A stretch of 12,564 nt of DNA, from assembly GCF_902489635.1 (NCBI RefSeq), contig NZ_CABUAN010000049.1, positions 1 to 12,564 on the forward strand, read 5' to 3'. Below the pieces are notes generated by a model. That model saw only the letters and a list, made by a program, of their open reading frames with translations. It searched no databases and was not told the origin of the DNA. Made by a program: the position numbers and the translations under genes. How positions within the stretch are numbered: position 1 is the first letter of the stretch; each line of letters opens with the position of its first letter. Origin of the DNA: an uncultured Porphyromonas sp. (lineage in GTDB: Bacteria > Bacteroidota > Bacteroidia > Bacteroidales > Porphyromonadaceae). This document shows, in pieces, positions 6,720 through 12,564 of this stretch.

Positions 6720-9254
6720 ATGGCCAGAATTAAGATTGACTACGGTATAGACTTGGGGACGACAAACTCCGCCATCGCTCGCATGGAGGGCGGCGAGTCT
6801 GTCATCAAGCAGACCAAGACCTTGATGGATACCCTGCCATCATGTGTCTACTTCTCCAAAAACAAGCGTGGAGAGTGTGCTCTACGCATCGGACTAAAGG
6901 CAAAAGATGCAGTCTACTCAGACGCCATTATGGCACTCAGCAAAGATGAGCCTCCCAAGGAGTTTGGCTACCTAGAGTTCAAGCGGGAGATGGGGTCGGA
7001 TAAGCAGTACTCCAACGAGAACATGACAAAAGCTTTCTACACACCAGAAGAGCTATCGGCCGAGGTACTCAAGGAGTTGAAAAGCCTTATCACAGACGAG
7101 ACAGTAAATGCGATCGTAATCACAGTTCCGGCCATGTTTACCGCAGTCCAAAAGGACGCAACGATGAGAGCAGCTCATCTAGCGGGCTTCAATAAGTGCG
7201 TATTGCTACAAGAGCCTATAGCAGCTTGTATGGCGTATGGGCTATCTAATGAGAAGAAAGACGGCAAGTGGCTAGTCTTCGATTTCGGCGGTGGAACTTT
7301 TGACGCAGCTCTTGTCAAGGTAGAGGATGGCATCCTCACAGTGTTTGACACTGAGGGAGACAACTACCTAGGAGGCAAGAACCTCGATGAGATTGTAGTG
7401 AACGAGATCTTAATCCCCTCCCTTAAAGAGGAGTATGCACTCGACTCTTACGAGCGTGTACCTTGGAAAAAGAAGGCTTTAGCCGATGCACTCAAGGGAC
7501 CGGCCGAGGAGATGCGTATCGCATTGTCCTTTGCAGACAGTACGGACTACTCTACCTATGACCGCAACCTCAACCTCGGGGTAGATGACAATGGAGAGGA
7601 GATCGACCTGGAGATAACCTTGACAAAGGATGAGCTACTTAACGCCATAGAGGGGCAATACCATAAGGCCATCGACATCTGCAAGGATCTACTAACCAGA
7701 AACGGCTTGACAGGAGCAGATCTCACCTCGCTGATCCTAGTAGGAGGGCCTACCTACTCGCCCATCATACGCGAGATGCTCAGGGAGGAGATCACTCCTC
7801 ACGTAGACACAAGCATCAACCCGATGACTGCCGTAGCTCGCGGAGCTGCGCTCTTTGCCTCTACAATAGATTCAGAGGTCAATGCCGATGAGGTCAGGCG
7901 AGAGGCCAAGGCGGAGGTGACCTTCCTTGAGGTAGGCTATGAGTCTACTTCTGTTGAAGACTCAGAGTGGGTGACTATCACGATTGATAAGGGTAAGAGT
8001 GGTGCAAACGCCCCATCTGAGCTACTAGTAGAGTTAGAGCGTGCAGATGGAGCTTGGCGCAGTGACAAGACGAGCGTCAATGAAAAGGGAAACATCTTTC
8101 AGGCTTTTCTGCTAGAGGGTGTAGCAAACACCTTTCATATAAACGCTTTCGACCATCAAGGCAACAAGGTAGAGGTCTTTCCCGCAGAGTTTACCATTAT
8201 CCAAGGTGTCAAGGTCGGAGCAGCTCCACTACCTTACAATATCGGCATCTCGGTCTATAATGACATTAAGAAGCGTGGCGTATTTACCCAAGTCAAGGGC
8301 TTGGAAAAGAATAAGTCACTCCCTGCCGTGGGCGTAGTCCTCGGTCGCAAGACGACACAAGCTTTGCGTCCTGGTGTCGCTGAGGATGTCCTATCTATCC
8401 CAGTCTATCAGGCCGCAGGTCTAGAGGCTGAGGGCAAGACCGCTGCGCTAAACTCCCACATAGCAAACGTAGTCGTCACTGGCGAGGAGGTACAGCAACT
8501 TATCCCCGAGCAGTCTAGTGTGGAGGTCACACTCCACGTAGACTCCTCAGAGATGATGACTATGGAGGTGTACTTCCCCACAGTAGACTTTACGGTGAAG
8601 AAAGAGCTAAACCTCGGTAAGCGTGAGTCTGCGACAGAAGCTATCCAGTGGGTTAAGGATGAGATACATACGGCTGAGCGAGCCCTCTCCGAGCTCAAAG
8701 ACTCTGGACTCTCTGTAGATGAGCTAGAGAAGGAGCTTAGCTCCGTAAAAGAGCTACTCGCCAATGGACAAGACCCGATGCGCACACTCTCTAATCTGAA
8801 AGAGCTACTCCGCAAGATTGAGAACCTAGAGGATAGCTCCGAGTGGGATCGTATCGAGAAGGAACTACGCACAGAGTTTGAGCGCCTAGAGGTGGCTCAG
8901 AGCGAACTAGGCGACGAAAAGTCTGGAGAGGTCGTCAAAGAGCTACATCGTCAGGTGGACAATGTGATACGCACCCAAGACGTAGCTCTAGGGCGCAGTG
9001 TCTTAGAGCAAGTCGTGCGGCTCTTTGTTCATCTCACGATGGTCTATCAGTGTATGGCTATCATCAAGGATTGTGAGGCACGCTTTGATCAGATAGCGTG
9101 GCGAGATAGGTCACGAGCTCGTCAGCTCATCAACCAAGGCCTCAGCGAGATGAATGACCAGCCCTCTACAGAGCGACTACACCCGATCGCCGTCTCACTA
9201 ATCAACCTGATGCCTAGCGAGGAGGCTACTAATGCTGGAGGACTGCTCAAGTAA
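6720..9254 (+). CDS. Divergent Hsp70 (DnaK-like) chaperone with extra domain
   Basis: An 844-residue protein, about 200 longer than DnaK. The nucleotide-binding domain (1-385) is well preserved: phosphate-1 GIDLGTTNS (9-17), FKREMG around the likely catalytic Lys88, LLQEPIAACMAYG (162-174), phosphate-2 FDFGGGTFD (187-195) and adenosine motif LVGGPTYSP (340-348). The canonical DVLLLDVTPLSLGIE linker is broken. After TFLEVGYE comes a beta-type segment (about 408-498); PLPYNIGISVYN, resembling TPLSLGIE, appears only at about 503, followed by GVFTQV and LPA as at the start of a substrate-binding domain (about 505-622). The C-terminus (about 630-844) is helical with coiled-coil stretches rather than a DnaK lid. 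Probably cytoplasmic. It lies between the GrpE-like and kinase-AAA genes, so it is likely the core ATPase of the system. Hsp70 identity is secure; its clients are unknown. Confidence 0.93.
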   Translation: MARIKIDYGIDLGTTNSAIARMEGGESVIKQTKTLMDTLPSCVYFSKNKRGECALRIGLKAKDAVYSDAIMALSKDEPPKEFGYLEFKREMGSDKQYSNENMTKAFYTPEELSAEVLKELKSLITDETVNAIVITVPAMFTAVQKDATMRAAHLAGFNKCVLLQEPIAACMAYGLSNEKKDGKWLVFDFGGGTFDAALVKVEDGILTVFDTEGDNYLGGKNLDEIVVNEILIPSLKEEYALDSYERVPWKKKALADALKGPAEEMRIALSFADSTDYSTYDRNLNLGVDDNGEEIDLEITLTKDELLNAIEGQYHKAIDICKDLLTRNGLTGADLTSLILVGGPTYSPIIREMLREEITPHVDTSINPMTAVARGAALFASTIDSEVNADEVRREAKAEVTFLEVGYESTSVEDSEWVTITIDKGKSGANAPSELLVELERADGAWRSDKTSVNEKGNIFQAFLLEGVANTFHINAFDHQGNKVEVFPAEFTIIQGVKVGAAPLPYNIGISVYNDIKKRGVFTQVKGLEKNKSLPAVGVVLGRKTTQALRPGVAEDVLSIPVYQAAGLEAEGKTAALNSHIANVVVTGEEVQQLIPEQSSVEVTLHVDSSEMMTMEVYFPTVDFTVKKELNLGKRESATEAIQWVKDEIHTAERALSELKDSGLSVDELEKELSSVKELLANGQDPMRTLSNLKELLRKIENLEDSSEWDRIEKELRTEFERLEVAQSELGDEKSGEVVKELHRQVDNVIRTQDVALGRSVLEQVVRLFVHLTMVYQCMAIIKDCEARFDQIAWRDRSRARQLINQGLSEMNDQPSTERLHPIAVSLINLMPSEEATNAGGLLK

Positions 9255-9290
9255 AGCGTCCCGAAGCCTAACCCTAGTGACAAGAGAATT

Positions 9291-11069
9291 ATGCACTTCA
9301 AGGCAAAGGAGCTGATTGCCCACTACACCGTATTGTTTCCGCATAAGCAAGGAGCTTATGCGGAAACTTACCGAGTCAAAGACGAGCATGGCAAGACGGG
9401 CTTCCTAAAACTAATCGACTGCTCAAAGCTCACAAGAAGGCAACTAGACGACAGCGGGCGTGTCGTAGAGGTAGAGATCTGCAAAGGCTTACAGCATCAC
9501 AACCTCTGCACTTGCCGTGAGACTGGAGAGTTGCTCATAGATGGGCGACAGTTCGTTTGGTTTGTCACAGAGTTCGTGAGTGGAGAGACTTTGTCAGATC
9601 GGATGATACGAGAGGAGGACTTCAGTGTATATGCTATCAAGAGCATTGCCTTGGGGGTGCTCTCAGCTCTCGCCTACCTACATAGTCAGCCCCTCCCCAT
9701 CATTCATAATGAAGTGACTACGCAAAATGTCCTTCTCAACCTCTTGGGAGATCTAAGTGACTTGAAGCTGATCGACTTCGGTCAAGCCTGCTACCTCAAT
9801 CAGTCTCTCGGAGTGCCCAGAGTGAAAGGGCAGAACCTCTTTTACCTTGCGCCAGAGCGTTTTTCAGGAGTTTGTTCTGTACAGTCAGATCTCTACGCTG
9901 TCGGAGCTATGGCTTACCACCTTTTATATAGACAGCTCCCGTGGTTTGTCGATGTCTCTAGGCTTAGTGACGCCAGTGCTGTAGAGAGCTTACTAGAAGA
10001 GCGACACAAGCCTCTAGAGCTGCCCAAGATAGAGAAGTATGAGCTTGACGAGCAGTTTGTCAACGTAATAGCCAAAGCACTAAGCTATGACGCTGAGGAT
10101 CGATTCCAAACGGCAGAAGAGTTTGCGAGAGCCATCGAAGGTAAGGTAAAAGTCGAGCCTTCTATCCAGCGACTACAACGATCTCAGCCTGACGAGGCAT
10201 CAAGACGATCTACTAAGCCTATGCAAGCTAAGGGACTAGGCTTTGCAGCGATAGCAGGGATGGAGGAGCTCAAACGACAGATGCTAGAAGAGGTCATAGA
10301 GCCACTACACAATCCTGAGAAGTACCACCGCTATGGCGTAACAATACCCAACGGCATGCTTCTCTATGGGCCTCCTGGCTGTGGCAAGACTTTCTTTGCC
10401 AAGCACTTTGCCGAGGAGGTCGGCTTTAACTTTAAGTTTATCACGCCAGCCTCCCTAAAGAGTAAGTATGTCAATGCGACACAGGAAAATATAGCAGCCC
10501 TATTCAAAGAAGCTATAGAGCAAGCCCCCACGATCATCTTCATCGATGAGATGAATGAGCTAGTCCCCAATCGAGACAATGCCGATGTGCATGAGATGTC
10601 TCGAAGTGCAGTCAATGAGATGCTAGCTCAGATGGATCAAACAGGAGAGAAGGGCGTATTTGTGATCGGTGCTACCAACTATCCCAACATGATAGACCCC
10701 GCCATACTACGCGCAGGGCGACTAGACAAGAAGTATTATATAGGAGTACCCGACCAAGCCGCTAGGAGTGCACTGTTTAAGCTTTATCTAGAGAATCGCC
10801 CCTACGACTTCGGGCTTGATTACGAGCATCTTGCTAGACTCACCGGGGGGTACGTCTCTGCTGACATCCAGATGATTGTCAATGATGCCTCAAGAGAAGC
10901 CCTACACCAAGAGAGCAAGATTACGATGCAAATACTAGAGTCTACGATTGCCCACACCAAGCCCTCTCTCAGCGAACAAGAGCTGAAGAAGTATGAGCAG
11001 ATCCGAGCTGAAATGGATCGAGAGCTACCCCAACAACGAAGTAGACCACGCATAGGATTTAAGGACTAA
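9291..11069 (+). CDS. Atypical protein kinase fused to an AAA ATPase
   Basis: A 592-residue two-part protein with no membrane segment. Residues 10-285 have a protein-kinase fold: nucleotide-binding strand pair, FLKL with the ATP-site Lys40, DFG (162-164) and LAPERF (186-191). The catalytic loop is HNEVTTQN (139-146) where HRDLKPEN is usual. The Asn is kept, but the catalytic Asp is replaced by Glu and the Lys by Thr, so activity is doubtful. After a linker, residues 317-560 form a classical AAA module of the FtsH/Cdc48 type. It has Walker A GPPGCGKT (360-367), Walker B IIFIDE (415-420), sensor-1 Asn463 in GATNYP, arginine fingers Arg474 and Arg477 in RAGRLD, and GGYVSADI (519-526). The ATPase should be active and hexameric. 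It lies 36 bases after the Hsp70 gene and 16 before a TerB-like gene. The likely role is a remodeller or unfoldase under kinase-type regulation; FtsH is excluded because no protease domain or zinc motif is present. Confidence 0.9.
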   Translation: MHFKAKELIAHYTVLFPHKQGAYAETYRVKDEHGKTGFLKLIDCSKLTRRQLDDSGRVVEVEICKGLQHHNLCTCRETGELLIDGRQFVWFVTEFVSGETLSDRMIREEDFSVYAIKSIALGVLSALAYLHSQPLPIIHNEVTTQNVLLNLLGDLSDLKLIDFGQACYLNQSLGVPRVKGQNLFYLAPERFSGVCSVQSDLYAVGAMAYHLLYRQLPWFVDVSRLSDASAVESLLEERHKPLELPKIEKYELDEQFVNVIAKALSYDAEDRFQTAEEFARAIEGKVKVEPSIQRLQRSQPDEASRRSTKPMQAKGLGFAAIAGMEELKRQMLEEVIEPLHNPEKYHRYGVTIPNGMLLYGPPGCGKTFFAKHFAEEVGFNFKFITPASLKSKYVNATQENIAALFKEAIEQAPTIIFIDEMNELVPNRDNADVHEMSRSAVNEMLAQMDQTGEKGVFVIGATNYPNMIDPAILRAGRLDKKYYIGVPDQAARSALFKLYLENRPYDFGLDYEHLARLTGGYVSADIQMIVNDASREALHQESKITMQILESTIAHTKPSLSEQELKKYEQIRAEMDRELPQQRSRPRIGFKD

Positions 11070-11085
11070 GCAGTAAATAACAACT

Positions 11086-11568
11086 ATGACACTAGCAGAA
11101 CTATACTTAAAGACCATCTTCAGCTGCATAGCCTGCGATGGTGAGATAGCACCCGAAGAGATTCAGATGGTTAGAGACATGTCACAGGTCGAAGATCTCT
11201 TCCAGGGTCTAGATATAGAGAAGATCCTGAACGGCTGGATTGCAGACATCAATGAGATAGGAGGTGCCTTCCTCCAGAGATTTCTCAAAGAGATTGACAC
11301 CGTAGCGATGAGCGATGACGAGCAGTTGACACTGGTCACTCTCGCCTTCAAGGCTATTGATGCGGACAACGTCACTGAGTATGCTGAGATCAAGTTCTTC
11401 AAAAAGATCCGCAAACATCTATCTATCAGCGATGAGCAGATCTTAGCAGCATATCCCGACAAGGAGATCTTTTTACTACAAGACTTCAATGAGCCAGAAG
11501 ACCTAGACTGGGATACCAATACGCACTTTGACCTCATAAACATCGAAGCACTAGAACAGTGCGATTAA
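11086..11568 (+). CDS. TerB-like protein
   Basis: A 160-residue acidic, mostly helical protein. Two half-sites resemble the TerB (tellurite-resistance) fold. ACDGEIAPEE (16-25) is the usual 'A.DG.I...E' motif, and DADNVTEYAEIKFFKKIRKHL (92-112) is a degenerate second one with Glu and basic residues in place. In TerB these acidic half-sites line a metal-binding surface. The first 120 residues cover the TerB-like region; the tail (121-160) is acidic and ends without a known motif. It starts 16 bases after the kinase-AAA stop, so it is very likely in the same transcript. A structural or metal-sensing adaptor role at the membrane-associated complex is the family-based guess. Tellurite resistance itself is not implied, as no terC, terD or terZ genes are seen in the window. 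Confidence 0.75.
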   Translation: MTLAELYLKTIFSCIACDGEIAPEEIQMVRDMSQVEDLFQGLDIEKILNGWIADINEIGGAFLQRFLKEIDTVAMSDDEQLTLVTLAFKAIDADNVTEYAEIKFFKKIRKHLSISDEQILAAYPDKEIFLLQDFNEPEDLDWDTNTHFDLINIEALEQCD

Positions 11569-11639
11569 AGCACTGATTGACTTATCCAATAAGTTCTTCC
11601 GACTACAATCTAATGAATCAACTTTTTATATTCAACTAA

Positions 11640-12080
11640 ATGGAAACAAACAACAATGTGAAAGGACTGCCTATGACCTTTAGCTCTAAAGATCATATAA
11701 GGTTTCAGAACGGACTACAAGTAGCTGGCCCTCATGGTGGCATTGTACATCGACTGATTAAAGTCGACCTCAACGAAGATGGTTGTGAAGGCTATCAGCT
11801 TGAAAAAGGCGATGGCTATATCGTAACCATCTACAACATGGATGGAGCACATCCACTATGGGGCGGTAATCTACAGATGACACCTAAGCCAATGCGAATT
11901 GTCGAGATATCTCCAAACTCTATCACTTTAAGAGGATACCCCGTACTAGCACAGTCTCCTATTGGCTGGATGGAGTTTCCCGGACAAGATTATGGGCTAA
12001 GCATTTACTTTGAGGACTCCGTCGTCTCAAAATGTGTCTTACACCTACATGACAGAGGAGTTGATATAGAATACTTCTAG
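11640..12080 (+). CDS. Conserved-looking protein of unknown function, probably beta-rich
   Basis: A 146-residue soluble protein with no signal peptide, membrane segment or coiled coil. Alternating strands and Gly turns (GYQLEKGDGYIVTIYN, LWGGNLQMTPKPMRIVEI) suggest a compact beta fold; I cannot name a family. The start is uncertain. ATG 11640 gives the full length, but ATG 11673 is preceded by AAAGGA at 11661-11666 at Shine-Dalgarno spacing and would begin at MTFSSKDHIRF, where the conserved-looking part seems to begin. The 71-base gap before it is AT-rich and contains no TAnnTTTG box, so it probably belongs to the upstream transcript. Lying between two TerB-like genes, it may be a component of the same complex. 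No catalytic motif is visible. Confidence 0.75.
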   Translation: METNNNVKGLPMTFSSKDHIRFQNGLQVAGPHGGIVHRLIKVDLNEDGCEGYQLEKGDGYIVTIYNMDGAHPLWGGNLQMTPKPMRIVEISPNSITLRGYPVLAQSPIGWMEFPGQDYGLSIYFEDSVVSKCVLHLHDRGVDIEYF

Positions 12081-12136
12081 TAACTCCTCTTATTAATCAC
12101 GATAACACTATACATTCACCTTCAATAAACAAGCTT

Positions 12137-12511
12137 ATGAAACTAAATGAACAAGAACTATGTGCCGTCATCAAGATGGCCAAAGCTATGACTATGGCAG
12201 ATGGGTCTATAGACCTTTCAGAAGTCAAAGTGTTGCGCAAAGAGCTAATGAGACTCGGAGTGCCAGACTCTAATGTAGAGTCTGTACTTGAAAAAGCAGA
12301 TGTTCTAACTCCGGCAGGAGCTTTATTCAGCATAGCTGCAATGGACGAGGAGAAAAAGCGCTATGTAGCGGCTCTATTAGGAACTATCTTAATCATCGAT
12401 GGAGATGTAGACGATGATGAGTTAAAGCTATGGAGATTCACGTCTGAAATCTGCAGTTTACCCACGATGTCCATAGGTGAAGCTGTCCTTTATCTAGATA
12501 ATTGGGCATAA
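12137..12511 (+). CDS. Second TerB-like protein
   Basis: A 124-residue acidic helical protein with two symmetrical TerB-type half-sites: MADGSIDLSEVKVL (20-33) and IDGDVDDDELKLW (87-99). Both keep the DG...(E) metal-site pattern better than the protein at 11086-11568. Between them an AAMDEEKKRYVAALLG helix is typical of TerB-family domains. No signal peptide or membrane segment, so it is cytoplasmic. It is the last gene before a strong terminator, 56 bases after the unknown gene, and closes the transcript. It probably forms part of the same Hsp70/kinase-AAA complex, perhaps as a metal- or membrane-state sensor; that role is inferred from family and position only. Confidence 0.82.
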   Translation: MKLNEQELCAVIKMAKAMTMADGSIDLSEVKVLRKELMRLGVPDSNVESVLEKADVLTPAGALFSIAAMDEEKKRYVAALLGTILIIDGDVDDDELKLWRFTSEICSLPTMSIGEAVLYLDNWA

Positions 12512-12514
12512 TCG

Positions 12515-12560
12515 AGTAGGTCGGGAAACGAAAGTTTTCTGACCTACTTTCGTTTCCTTT
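12515..12560 (+). terminator. Strong terminator ending the operon
   Basis: Bases 12515-12529 pair with 12534-12548 (15 bp, with two G-U wobbles) around a GAAA tetraloop (12530-12533). The stem runs into the pyrimidine-rich TTTCGTTTCCTTT. It begins four bases past the stop codon region of the second TerB-like gene. An overlapping competing helix is also possible: GGAAACGAAAG (12524-12534) is an exact reverse complement of 12547-12557. Confidence 0.85.
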
Positions 12561-12564
12561 CCTC

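Noticed and set aside
8408..8872. A 154-codon minus-strand open frame inside the Hsp70 gene
   Set aside because: It is Ser-rich, opposite the Glu/Leu-rich coiled-coil codons, and the Hsp70 frame is clearly coding through the region.
9291..11069. FtsH protease
   Set aside because: The AAA module is FtsH-like, but there is no transmembrane start, no HEXXH zinc site and no peptidase domain; a kinase-type domain precedes it instead.
11086..12511. Tellurite-resistance operon
   Set aside because: Only TerB-like domains are seen; no TerC, TerD, TerE or TerZ-type proteins are in the window.

Overview
This window looks like part of a Bacteroidota chromosome, most likely Porphyromonas or a close relative. 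The evidence is three TAnnTTTG promoter-like boxes (the Bacteroidetes -7 consensus), almost no Shine-Dalgarno sequences in front of the genes, mid-range GC, and protein styles typical of the group. The genus is inferred from general familiarity; no database search was possible.

Left part (1-2543): an intergenic edge with two hairpins, then two genes on the minus strand. These are a SulP-family anion transporter with a C-terminal STAS domain (855-2543) and, 40 bases downstream of it, a small outer-membrane beta-barrel-like protein (194-814). Each has its own candidate -7 box. They look like ordinary core genes. A 464-base divergent gap (2544-3007) follows, holding a heptamer/nonamer tandem repeat that folds into a large imperfect hairpin, and a candidate promoter for the rightward genes.

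Right part (3008-12511): a gene train on the plus strand, ended by a strong terminator at 12515-12560. In order: a lipoprotein with a charged coiled coil (3008-3832); a 20-codon signal-peptide-like micro-ORF (3873-3935); a membrane-anchored protein with a J-like N-terminus that lacks HPD (3966-5702); a membrane protein with a periplasmic coiled coil and a cytoplasmic GrpE-like C-terminal domain (5718-6707); an 844-residue Hsp70 with an extra beta-type insertion between its ATPase and substrate-binding domains (6720-9254); a fusion of an atypical protein kinase and a classical AAA ATPase (9291-11069); a TerB-like protein (11086-11568); an unrecognised probably beta-rich protein (11640-12080); and a second TerB-like protein (12137-12511).

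The most interesting reading is that the right part is one system. It would be a dedicated Hsp70 machine (J-like partner, Hsp70, GrpE-like exchange factor) whose two co-factors are held in the inner membrane. One of them reaches into the periplasm, where the lipoprotein could act, and the whole is coupled to a kinase-AAA remodeller and two TerB-like proteins. The gene order and domains are visible in the sequence. The joint function, in envelope stress, secretion or defence, is inference. I do not know of a published description of this exact set.
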